This document shows positions 44,480-51,840 of a stretch of DNA of 64,000 nt, in pieces. The translations under genes and the position numbers were made by a program. Under the pieces are notes generated by a model, which did not search any database, was not told the DNA's origin, and saw only the letters and a list, made by a program, of their open reading frames with translations. The stretch is from Paenibacillus sp. Soil522 (GTDB taxonomy: Bacteria > Bacillota > Bacilli > Paenibacillales > Paenibacillaceae), in contig NZ_LMRV01000077.1 in the NCBI RefSeq assembly GCF_001428245.1, positions 58,829-122,828 on the forward strand, in the 5' to 3' direction. Numbering within the stretch: the first letter of the stretch is position 1; the number at the start of each line of letters is the position of its first letter.

Positions 44480-44786
44480 TCAATGAGAAAATCGAAATCG
44501 TACAGAGAGCTGCGGGGTGGTGCGACGCAGTCGAAGCTGAGGTTTGAATCTCGCCTGGGAGCGGAACAGTGGAAACAGGTTGTTTTGTTACAGCCGGCGC
44601 CTACACTGTTACGGCCAGCCGCCGTCATCGGGCATTTAAGCGGGCTCGGATCCCCGCAGCAAGCAGCAAGGCTGCCTTTTTGGAGGCGGCTTCGCCAAGC
44701 TTCTGCGGCAAGGACCGGTCAATTAGAGTGGTACCACGGCAGCGTAAAGCTCGTCGTCTCTTACAAGGAGATGACGAGCTTTTTTT
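44480..44786 (+). ncRNA. T-box riboswitch 2 (leucine specifier), in tandem
   Basis: A second complete T-box leader starts at about 44500 (AGAGAGCTGCGGGGTGGTGCGACGCAG), with specifier region GAATCTCGCC (CTC, leucine) and the T-box AGAGTGGTACCACGG (44725-44739). The terminator is AAGCTCGTCGTCTC (44747-44760) with GAGATGACGAGCTT (44768-44781) and six Ts. Stem I halves of the two T-boxes are nearly identical, so the pair arose by duplication. The T-box core is less canonical than in copy 1. Confidence 0.88.
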
Positions 44787-44855
44787 GTACAAATTTAAGA
44801 GCGTATAAATTTAACCCTTTTATGATAACCAACCAACCTTTAGGAGGCTATATCC

Positions 44856-46421
44856 ATGACAAACGAATTGAAAAAAATCCAAATTTTCGATACGACGCTG
44901 CGTGATGGCGAGCAATCGCCCGGCGCTTCCATCGATCCGGAACGTAAAATCATTATTGCCCGCCAGCTTGGCAAGCTGGGAATAGATGTCATTGAGCCCG
45001 GCTTTGCGGTGTCGAGTCCTGGCGAATTTGCAGCCATACAGCAAATTTCCCGCGAGCTGCAGCATGTTGAGATCGCCGGTTTTGCAAGAGCGGTAAAGCT
45101 GGATATCGACGCTGCCGTTAAAGCGACGCAGGATGCGGCTCGAAGACGGCTTCACTTATTCATCTCCTCGTCGGACATTCATCTTAACCATCAGCTGCGC
45201 AAATCACGTGACGAGGTTGTTAAGATTGCCCGGGATATGGTCGCCTACGGCAAGCAATTCGTTGATGAAATTGAATTTTCTGCGATGGATTCCACGCGAT
45301 CAGGCAGAGATTTTGTTATCCAGCTCGTAGAGGCGGTAATTGCCGAAGGAGCGACAATTATTAATCTGCCCGATACACTGGGATACGCGATGCCCGAGGA
45401 GATGAGCGAGCTGTTCCGCGCTGTTCGGACACAGGCTAGAGGCGGCGACCTTGTAAGATACAGCGCGCATTGCCATAATGACCTTGGCCTTGCGGTAGCC
45501 AACAGCATTGCAGCCATCCATGCGGGCGCTACGCAGATTGAAGTAACCGTAAACGGAATCGGCGAGAGAGCGGGCAACTGTTCCTTGGAAGAGCTGGTTA
45601 TGGCGCTTGAAACGCGTAAGGACGCGATTCAAGCGGAAACGAACATTCAAATTGGAGAGATTTACGAAACGTCACGAATGGTCAGCCGCGCTATGAACTT
45701 CCCTATCGCTTATAATAAGCCGATCGTTGGACGCAATGCGTTTCAACATGAATCGGGCATCCATCAGGACGGCCTGCTGAAAAACCGCAATACGTATGAA
45801 ATCATGGATCCGGAATCAATGGGTATCTCGCGGAACATGATTATTCTAGGCAAGCATTCCGGTCGCCATGCTATTAAGCATCGCCTTTCTGAATTCGGCA
45901 TCGAGATGTCCGATGCTCAAATGCAGGATGTGTATGAGAAGTTCAAGGAAACGGCGGATGCTCAAAAAATTGTCACTGACGATGAGCTGATTCGTATTGC
46001 CGGCGAGCTGACACAGACGCAGCCAGATCCATACGTGCTGGTTGATCTGCATGTTCATGCCGGAACGCAGCGTTCGCGCACGGCAACGGTAACGATTCGT
46101 GAAAATGAGCGTGGATCGGAGCAGACGTATATTGCGATGGGAGCAGGCCCGCTTGAGGCTGTTATCCATGCGATCCAGCAAGCGATTCCGGTTGCAGCCG
46201 AGTTCGAGGATCTGGAGCTGCATTCTTTATCAACAGGCGAGGACGCTTATGGGGAAGCAGTTGTCAGCATTGTGCACAAGCAGCAGCGCTTCCGCGGCAC
46301 CTCCATCCATAACGACATCGTACTTGCAGCGGCGCAGGCCTATGTCGCAGCATGCAATCAAGCGGTTATGACAACGGGAAGCAGAAATGTTGATGCTAGC
46401 CCAAGTAGGGCGGCTAACTGA
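44856..46421 (+). CDS. leuA: 2-isopropylmalate synthase
   Basis: The 521-residue enzyme has the HMGL/DRE-TIM start IFDTTLRDGEQSPGAS, SDIHLNHQLRKSRDEV, the metal-binding HCHNDLGLAVANS, VNGIGERAGNCSLEE, and the regulatory C-terminal domain (about 380-510) that binds leucine. It condenses acetyl-CoA with 2-oxoisovalerate, the first committed step to leucine. TAGGAGGC precedes the ATG. Two tandem leucine T-boxes control it. No ilv or other leu genes are in the window, so this copy stands outside an ilv-leu operon. Confidence 0.95.
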   Translation: MTNELKKIQIFDTTLRDGEQSPGASIDPERKIIIARQLGKLGIDVIEPGFAVSSPGEFAAIQQISRELQHVEIAGFARAVKLDIDAAVKATQDAARRRLHLFISSSDIHLNHQLRKSRDEVVKIARDMVAYGKQFVDEIEFSAMDSTRSGRDFVIQLVEAVIAEGATIINLPDTLGYAMPEEMSELFRAVRTQARGGDLVRYSAHCHNDLGLAVANSIAAIHAGATQIEVTVNGIGERAGNCSLEELVMALETRKDAIQAETNIQIGEIYETSRMVSRAMNFPIAYNKPIVGRNAFQHESGIHQDGLLKNRNTYEIMDPESMGISRNMIILGKHSGRHAIKHRLSEFGIEMSDAQMQDVYEKFKETADAQKIVTDDELIRIAGELTQTQPDPYVLVDLHVHAGTQRSRTATVTIRENERGSEQTYIAMGAGPLEAVIHAIQQAIPVAAEFEDLELHSLSTGEDAYGEAVVSIVHKQQRFRGTSIHNDIVLAAAQAYVAACNQAVMTTGSRNVDASPSRAAN

Positions 46422-46467
46422 CAGAACTAAGATTAATTCGAAATAACCTTCAAGGGAGAGGTTGTTT

Positions 46468-46584
46468 TTGAACAAAATCATTCAATATTACAATCAATTT
46501 GATGAATGGGGGCGTCTCGAAAGAGCGCTCCTTGAATTTATCGTGAATTGGCAGCAAAATAAACATTATTTTTTCCAAAATTAG
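46468..46584 (+). pseudogene. N-terminal remnant of a SAM-dependent methyltransferase
   Basis: A TTG with AGGGAGAGG upstream starts a 38-codon frame reading MNKIIQYYNQFDEWGRLERA, then LEFIVNW and QQNKHYFFQN before a stop. The first 27 residues match what I know of the start of small class I methyltransferases (YYNxFDEWGRLxREPxEFxVNW). The SAM-binding part is absent, so the rest of the gene was lost. Confidence 0.6.
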
Positions 46585-46586
46585 TG

Positions 46587-46878
46587 TTGTGCACAAAGTT
46601 ATCCACAATCGGGTACGTTTCTGTGTATAAAACGATGAAAAGCCCGAAAATACTGGATTTACTAAAGCTAAACAATGTGAGCGAAAAGGGGATATTTTTT
46701 TCATGATGTGAATGTGGATAATGTGCATAACGTGGATAAAATTTTAAAAACGTATGAGTTTGTACCTATAAAACGACGAAATCCGCGAAAATACTACTGT
46801 AATACTCCTGTACTATCGACAGAATTAACTAACAATTTATACAGAGTTGTTGATATCTTTGTGGATAACTGTGGATAG
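46587..46878. other. Cluster of DnaA boxes
   Basis: Exact TTATNCACA matches lie at 46599-46607 (+, TTATCCACA), 46622-46630 (-, TTATACACA), 46713-46721 (-, TTATCCACA), 46722-46730 (-, TTATGCACA) and 46860-46868 (-, TTATCCACA). One-mismatch copies are at 46587-46595, 46731-46739, 46838-46846 and 46870-46878. No dnaA or dnaN is near, so this is not a standard oriC. It resembles the DnaA-box clusters that titrate DnaA elsewhere on Bacillus chromosomes. Confidence 0.75.
46626..46795 (+). repeat. Direct repeat pair, 141 bp apart
   Basis: TATAAAACGATGAAAAG...CGAAAATACT (46626-46654) recurs at 46767-46795 as TATAAAACGACGAAATC...CGAAAATACT, with about 24 of 29 positions identical. The repeats interleave with the DnaA boxes and may be iteron-like. 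Confidence 0.6.
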
Positions 46879-47098
46879 CCCATTTTTCGAAAAAGTGGAA
46901 TTAAGACTAAGGTTTTCCTTCCGTTTTGCGCTTTCATTGCGGTCACGCAAAAATTTTGCGTGAAATACCAGATAGGTTTTCGGTGAAAAAATAAGTGTTA
47001 TGCGTTATCGTGAAACTATGACGCATTTTAAACATAAAACTCACCTTAAATCAAATAGCTCTCGCAATTTCTAAGTGTGAATGGAGGTTAACCAAGGG

Positions 47099-47842
47099 AT
47101 GGATAAGCAAACGATCATTCAGGTAAGTTCGGTCAGCAAGTACTATGGTGCGAATAAGGCAGTGGATCGAGTATCCTTCAAAGTAAATGAAGGAGAAATT
47201 TTCGGCATTATCGGCACACACGGCGCTGGAAAGACGACGCTGCTTGAAATGCTAATGGGCATTCGTATGCCAGACCAAGGCAGCATCCGGATATACGGTC
47301 ATGATGTGGTGCTTGAAGCAGAACGGTTGAAGGAAGACATCGGAATCCATCTGCAAAGCACGTCTTTGGTCGATAAAATGAATGTTCGAGAGGCAATGGA
47401 GCTTTTTCAAGGCTTCTATAAACGGAAATCTGATTTAGACCGTATCATTGAACAGTTCGGACTTAGCCAGTATTCGGATAGATTAGTAAAGCGTCTATCA
47501 GGCGGTTGGAGACAACGCACGGCATTAGCGATCGCATTAGTAAATGACCCGAAAATTATATTTTTGGATGAGCCGACAACGGGCCTTGACCCACAAGCCA
47601 AAAAGGATTATTGGTCGTTGCTGCAGCTGCTTCAGCAGCAGGGGAAAACAATCGTTGTCGCCTCGCATGATATGGAGGAAATTCAACGTAATTGCAATCG
47701 TGTTTGCGTTATGCGTAAGGGAGAATTTATTACTTGCGATAATCCGTCGACGCTGATTGCACAATTGCCGGGCGGCGGTATGACAATGGAAGCCGTTTAT
47801 ATGCATCACGCAGTTGAAATGAATAGGAGTGTTAGCGTATAA
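47099..47842 (+). CDS. Orphan ABC transporter ATP-binding protein
   Basis: I chose ATG 47099, preceded by GGAGG 11 nt upstream; an in-frame ATG at 47081 overlaps that site. The 247-residue ATPase has Walker A GTHGAGKTT (His where most have Asn), signature LSGGWRQR (Trp where most have Gln), Walker B IIFLDEPTTGLDPQ and the switch His in VVASHDMEE. The overall type is the CcmA/DrrA exporter group. No permease gene is adjacent; the next gene encodes a small soluble-looking protein and then comes comQ. Its partner may be elsewhere. Confidence 0.87.
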   Translation: MDKQTIIQVSSVSKYYGANKAVDRVSFKVNEGEIFGIIGTHGAGKTTLLEMLMGIRMPDQGSIRIYGHDVVLEAERLKEDIGIHLQSTSLVDKMNVREAMELFQGFYKRKSDLDRIIEQFGLSQYSDRLVKRLSGGWRQRTALAIALVNDPKIIFLDEPTTGLDPQAKKDYWSLLQLLQQQGKTIVVASHDMEEIQRNCNRVCVMRKGEFITCDNPSTLIAQLPGGGMTMEAVYMHHAVEMNRSVSV

Positions 47843-47907
47843 GGAGAAGGTGGATTCGGCAGAGACTGATAACTGTATACGTAACCTCAAGGAGGGCTTT
47901 TAAGTAA

Positions 47908-48135
47908 ATGGATCATCGCGATTACATCGGAGGTCCGTCACTCGAGCGCAGAAAGCTGTTAGAAAAGAGAATGGAGATGATTGCTAGCTTAATGAATCAA
48001 TTAAATGAGGGGGAGAATCAGAAGCAAGAGAACCGTTCGGACAAAAAGCGCAAACGCATCGACGACTGCTGCGGCATAATGACACTTAATTGGGTAGGTC
48101 AATTAGTAACGGTCCTTCACCGTATGTTCACTTAA
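47908..48135 (+). CDS. Small protein of unknown function upstream of comQ
   Basis: The 75-residue protein has CAAGGAGGGC before its ATG (MDHRDYIGGPSLERRKLLEKRMEM). The N-terminal 45 residues are charged and helical; the C-terminus carries DDCCGIMTLNWVGQLVTVLHRMF, with vicinal Cys and a short hydrophobic stretch that could be membrane-associated. I do not recognise a family. It lies 65 bp after the ABC ATPase and 47 bp before comQ. Confidence 0.6.
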   Translation: MDHRDYIGGPSLERRKLLEKRMEMIASLMNQLNEGENQKQENRSDKKRKRIDDCCGIMTLNWVGQLVTVLHRMFT

Positions 48136-48182
48136 CGATTTCATAGTATAATAAAATGATTATGATTGTCGGAGGATCGATT

Positions 48183-49112
48183 GTGAACAATTGCATTCCA
48201 CTCATTAGTCAACAAATGCGAAAGCAGGTTCAGCGTTTTTTTACAGCTGAACCTCTTGCCCGTTTCGCAGAGCTCTTTATTGAGGACAAGCTGGCTGAAT
48301 CTATTCGATTTGGGCAGCTGACGGTTATTCACTATCGTATGTTCGGCGGCAAAGGCGATGAAGCGTACAAGGCTGCTGCGGCAGTGGAGCTGTTTATTTT
48401 GGCGTCTGATATATTGGACGATTTGCAGGATCAGGACGCTCCGCATAAGCCGTGGATGCAGGCGCCTCAGCCTGTAGCGATTCATGTCGCTTCAGCCATC
48501 CTCACGTTGTCGCAGCAAGCGATGTTAGACAGTACGTCAAATGATGAAATTCAAATGGCCCTTCTGAAAATGATGAATGCTAAGCTGCTTCAGGCTGCAA
48601 ACGGTCAAATGATCGACATTTTGAATGAAATGACGGATGAACAATCCTACTTGGACATGGTTAAGCAAAAATCAGCGGCGCTGCTGCAGTTCGCTTGCAT
48701 GGCCGGCGTCATACTGGCAGGCCAGCCATGGAATAACGTAGTTGCGGAATACGCGACTGAGATAGGAATAGCGGCCCAAATTCAAAATGACCTCCGTGAT
48801 TTACTGCGTTGGGATGACAAAAGTGACTTCCTGAAGCGGAAACGCACCCTGCTTACCATGTATTTACTCGAGGGAGATGCGGAAGAGGATCAATGGATTA
48901 AAGCTTATTTTCAAGGAAATATATCTGCTGAAGACATTGCGCCAAAGCGCGAGCTTTTTCTCGAAACATGCGAAAGGACCGGCACTATTTTATATGGTTC
49001 TGTCATGAGCAGGATGCACTACAATCGGTTTGAGGAATTACTAGACTCTATTCAGGAAATAAGTCCTTGGAAATCGACATTTCTGCAGATAATAAACCAA
49101 AAAAATGCATAA
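48183..49112 (+). CDS. comQ: ComQ-like pheromone prenyltransferase
   Basis: The start is GTG 48183, with GGAGG 7 nt upstream; the earlier in-frame ATG codons (48156, 48162) contain that site. The 309-residue protein has the two Asp-rich motifs of class I isoprenoid enzymes, DDLQD at 79-83 (SDILDDLQDQD) and NDLRD at 203-207 (AAQIQNDLRDLL), as in ComQ. Its place directly before a ComX-like peptide, a ComP-like kinase and a ComA-like regulator makes the assignment firm. It should attach a farnesyl or geranyl group to the ComX Trp and process or export it. Confidence 0.9.
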   Translation: MNNCIPLISQQMRKQVQRFFTAEPLARFAELFIEDKLAESIRFGQLTVIHYRMFGGKGDEAYKAAAAVELFILASDILDDLQDQDAPHKPWMQAPQPVAIHVASAILTLSQQAMLDSTSNDEIQMALLKMMNAKLLQAANGQMIDILNEMTDEQSYLDMVKQKSAALLQFACMAGVILAGQPWNNVVAEYATEIGIAAQIQNDLRDLLRWDDKSDFLKRKRTLLTMYLLEGDAEEDQWIKAYFQGNISAEDIAPKRELFLETCERTGTILYGSVMSRMHYNRFEELLDSIQEISPWKSTFLQIINQKNA

Positions 49113-49121
49113 TAACAAATC

Positions 49122-49163
49122 ACGCAAAAGTCATTTCGGTAAATACCAATCACTTTTGCGTTT
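49122..49163 (+). terminator. Hairpin between comQ and comX
   Basis: ACGCAAAAGT (49122-49131) pairs with ACTTTTGCGT (49152-49161), a perfect 10-bp stem followed by only TTT. Its 3' arm abuts the predicted -35 of the comX promoter. It could weaken read-through from comQ into comX. Confidence 0.65.
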
Positions 49164-49189
49164 ATTGTCGATTCGTTTCCTGTTATAGT
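49162..49189 (+). promoter_or_regulatory. Probable promoter for comX
   Basis: TTATTG (49162-49167), 16-bp spacer, TATAGT (49184-49189) with an extended TG (49181-49182) before it. This would let comX be expressed apart from comQ. Confidence 0.5.
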
Positions 49190-49239
49190 AGATACGTGTA
49201 CCAATAATACTATTTTAGTAGAGAAGCGGAGGAGTTTGA

Positions 49240-49410
49240 ATGTTAAAAGAAACGATTCGTCAATTGGTAAGCAGCACAGAAAAAATGTCCATGACCATGG
49301 GTGGTCAAATGCAGCTAGCAGGTGTTTCCGCAGCAGAACAAAAAGCTCTTCTTGGTGAGCTAAAGCAAAAAAACGAGAAAAATAGCGGTTACGCTTATAT
49401 GTGGAGCTAA
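49240..49410 (+). CDS. comX: ComX-like pheromone precursor
   Basis: The 56-codon gene begins at ATG 49240, with CGGAGGAGTTTGA before it. The peptide has a basic N-terminus (MLKETIRQLV), a middle resembling ComX leaders, and the tail NSGYAYMWS with one Trp at position 55, second-last. ComX pheromones are cut from such tails and carry a prenyl group on their single Trp. The place between comQ and comP settles the call. Sequence identity to known ComX is low, as expected for pherotype divergence. The exact cleavage site cannot be read. Confidence 0.88.
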   Translation: MLKETIRQLVSSTEKMSMTMGGQMQLAGVSAAEQKALLGELKQKNEKNSGYAYMWS

Positions 49411-49443
49411 TGATTTGATTAAGTTTGAAGGGAAGAGGACAGC

Positions 49444-51840
49444 ATGAAACTTACACTATGGAACCGCATTATTGCAACCCTCTTCCTAGCATTATTTCTT
49501 ACGTCGTTATTCTACTTGACCTCAGTTATAGTAAGAATTCCGTCGATAGGTGCCGTTCTGATTAAGGAATCGGGCGATCGGTATATGGTTAAATCGATAG
49601 AACCGGCGGGTCAGGCAGAGTTAAAGGGAATCCAGATAGGCGACCAAATACTAGAAGTAAACGGTAAACCCGTAAGAGAATTTCGAAATGTAAAAAAATA
49701 TAATTCGATCGAGTACGCTGATCATGTTCTTATTCTGCATAAAGACAATGTTCAGCAAAAGATAGCCTTTCCTAAAGGCTGGGCAGGTGATCATTCGCTA
49801 TGGGAACTATTGATTCAATTGTACATCCCGGGTATATCACTTGTTATTTTTTGTGCTTTCTCAGGATTTCTGTATGTGAAGCGCAGAAACGACAAAGCCG
49901 CAATTATGCTCATTCTATTTTTTATTTCAATCGGGATTAGTTATTATAGCTCGGCTGCTTCCTATCGAAGCGATCCTGTAGGAATCACAATTATTTATCT
50001 TGTATTGCCGGCTATACCATTGTTGTTCATGAGTTTCATGAATAGCTATTTGCAAAGATTTGACGTTCATTTTATTGGCAAGGGGTTATTACGAACGCTA
50101 TTCGGAGTAGTTGGGATAGTGGGAGCTGCTAGCTTGCTCTACATTTGGACTAATTTATTTTCCATTGAAGTGTATAGCTACATTGAGATGGCCTTTAGCG
50201 GTATTGTGCTTTTAGGCAATTTAGTGTGCGTATTAATGCTTGTACGCAAGTTTTTTAAACATCGGCATACGAAATTACATTCATTGTTTACGATTACTTT
50301 AATTTCGCATCTCGTTGCATTTACACCATTTGCAGCATTGAATTTGCTTCCTCAAATTATAGGGCAAAGCCAAATTTTGCCTGCTGCGTTTACAGCGCTT
50401 TTCCTGTTCATTCTGCCAATCGTCTATTTTTATCTTTCAACCTCAAATCAATTGTTTGATATCGATTTTATTTTAACGAGATTCAAATACTATACAGCGC
50501 TTGCCTTGGTTCCATCGATTATTGTGTCAGCACTTGTAGCGTTTGTAATGCTAGGGGAGAAAGGTCCGTCATGGTCCGCATGGTTTGGCGTGTTTTTTGT
50601 CATTTACATCGGAATGACGTTGTTTTTATATGCGAAGGAACAAATTGATCAGCGCTTTAGACCTAAGCTTTTTAAGGCGATGTACAGCTACCAGGATAGT
50701 CTTGACCGCTTCTCGCGTAAAGTTGCCAGAGTGATGAAGCAGACAGATTTGGAAGCAGTCCTTAAACAAGAAATATCAGAGCTCCTGCCGGTTAAACGAA
50801 TTACTTTTTTACTAGTGGAGCAATCGGAGAACACGGTATATCCGATGGGAGAGCATCCCGAGGAGCTCATCACCGCGGAATTTTTGCTGGGAACAGTAAA
50901 TTCCTTGCAGGTTGGCGAGTTAATCGAACTGCCTTACGGGTTGGGCCTTGTTATAGGCAGGCAGCGGTCAAGGTACCATATATTATGGATCGGTATGAAA
51001 ACGAACCACACCCGCTTTAACTCTGACGAGATTCGTTGGTTAAAGACGATGTCGAACTATGCCAGCATCGTATTTGAAAACCTATACTTAATCGAGGGAT
51101 TAATCGAGGATCTGGAGTCTGAAGTTCGCAAAGAGCATTCTACCTCGCCATGGGTGCTGCGTCTTCTGTTCTGCCTATCTGAGAACGAGAGAAGAAAGCT
51201 TGCCGCGGATTTGCATGACTCAGCGCTGCAGGATCAGCTACTCTGGTACCGTAAGCTGGAAGCTATCATGATGGATTATCCGATTTCCGATAAACTTGGA
51301 CACGAGCTAGAGGACATAAAGGAAGGACTCCTTGACGTCATCCATCAAATACGTGAAACCTGCAACGAGCTGCGTCCACCGCTGTTGAAAGAGATGGGCG
51401 TAGTTGAGGCGGTTGAATCTATTATCGAGCATACTCAGATGCGCGTGAACTTTGCCGTCGATTTCCGTGCAAAATCATTTAATCGACCGCTCAATGAGGA
51501 GCAAATCACGGCCATTTACCGTATCGTACAAGAATTACTCCGCAATGCGGACAAGCATTCGCACGCAAAATTAGTTATTCTCGAGCTTGAACTACGCAAA
51601 GGAACTATATATTTCCGATATCAAGATGATGGTGTCGGTATGGATGTCAATCAAATGATTGTTTCTTTTGAGCATATGGGCTTGTCAGGCATTAAAGAGC
51701 GGGTGACGGGTCTTGAAGGAGACATATCATTTTATTCAGAGCGCGGTAACGGCCTAGAGGTTGTTATTTTGTTGCCAGAAATCATGACAACCGGCAGATC
51801 GGAGAGGGGTATATCGCGTGATTCGTATCTTATTAGTTGA
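49444..51840 (+). CDS. comP: ComP-like sensor histidine kinase with extracytoplasmic PDZ-like domain
   Basis: The 798-residue protein starts 33 bp after comX with AAGGGAAGAGGA before the ATG. It has a membrane helix (about 10-28), a PDZ-like extracytoplasmic domain (about 35-115; KSIEPAGQAELKGIQIGDQILEVNGKPV), a block of about seven membrane helices (120-400), a GAF-like linker, then a HisKA_3 dimerisation region with LAADLHDSALQDQL (H591) and a HATPase domain (RIVQELLRNADKHSHA, DDGVGM, GLSGIKERV). This is the ComP type of kinase paired with LuxR-type regulators. It should detect the ComX pheromone outside the cell. Confidence 0.92.
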   Translation: MKLTLWNRIIATLFLALFLTSLFYLTSVIVRIPSIGAVLIKESGDRYMVKSIEPAGQAELKGIQIGDQILEVNGKPVREFRNVKKYNSIEYADHVLILHKDNVQQKIAFPKGWAGDHSLWELLIQLYIPGISLVIFCAFSGFLYVKRRNDKAAIMLILFFISIGISYYSSAASYRSDPVGITIIYLVLPAIPLLFMSFMNSYLQRFDVHFIGKGLLRTLFGVVGIVGAASLLYIWTNLFSIEVYSYIEMAFSGIVLLGNLVCVLMLVRKFFKHRHTKLHSLFTITLISHLVAFTPFAALNLLPQIIGQSQILPAAFTALFLFILPIVYFYLSTSNQLFDIDFILTRFKYYTALALVPSIIVSALVAFVMLGEKGPSWSAWFGVFFVIYIGMTLFLYAKEQIDQRFRPKLFKAMYSYQDSLDRFSRKVARVMKQTDLEAVLKQEISELLPVKRITFLLVEQSENTVYPMGEHPEELITAEFLLGTVNSLQVGELIELPYGLGLVIGRQRSRYHILWIGMKTNHTRFNSDEIRWLKTMSNYASIVFENLYLIEGLIEDLESEVRKEHSTSPWVLRLLFCLSENERRKLAADLHDSALQDQLLWYRKLEAIMMDYPISDKLGHELEDIKEGLLDVIHQIRETCNELRPPLLKEMGVVEAVESIIEHTQMRVNFAVDFRAKSFNRPLNEEQITAIYRIVQELLRNADKHSHAKLVILELELRKGTIYFRYQDDGVGMDVNQMIVSFEHMGLSGIKERVTGLEGDISFYSERGNGLEVVILLPEIMTTGRSERGISRDSYLIS

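Larger units (their letters stand above)
46422..47098. other. 677-bp AT-rich region with few genes, DnaA boxes and repeats
   Basis: It holds a methyltransferase remnant (46468-46584), a cluster of DnaA boxes (46587-46878) and a pair of about 29-bp direct repeats. Apart from the remnant I see no coding sequence. The part after 46880 shows nothing further that I can name except the ribosome binding site of the ABC gene. Confidence 0.6.

Noticed and set aside
44003-44905. Open frames inside the leuA leader (44003-44212, 44077-44367, 44483-44905)
   Set aside because: They lie on the two T-box RNAs, whose conserved RNA motifs explain the sequence; no protein family features.
46626-46795. Target-site duplication of a mobile element
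   Set aside because: Repeats are too long and imperfect, and no transposase or integrase lies between or beside them.
46585-46880. Possible chromosomal oriC because of DnaA boxes
   Set aside because: No dnaA, dnaN, recF or gyr genes nearby; kept only as a DnaA-box cluster.
49162-49175. TTGTCGATT before comX as a Spo0A box
   Set aside because: Two mismatches to TTGTCGAAA; it overlaps the predicted promoter and is not convincing.
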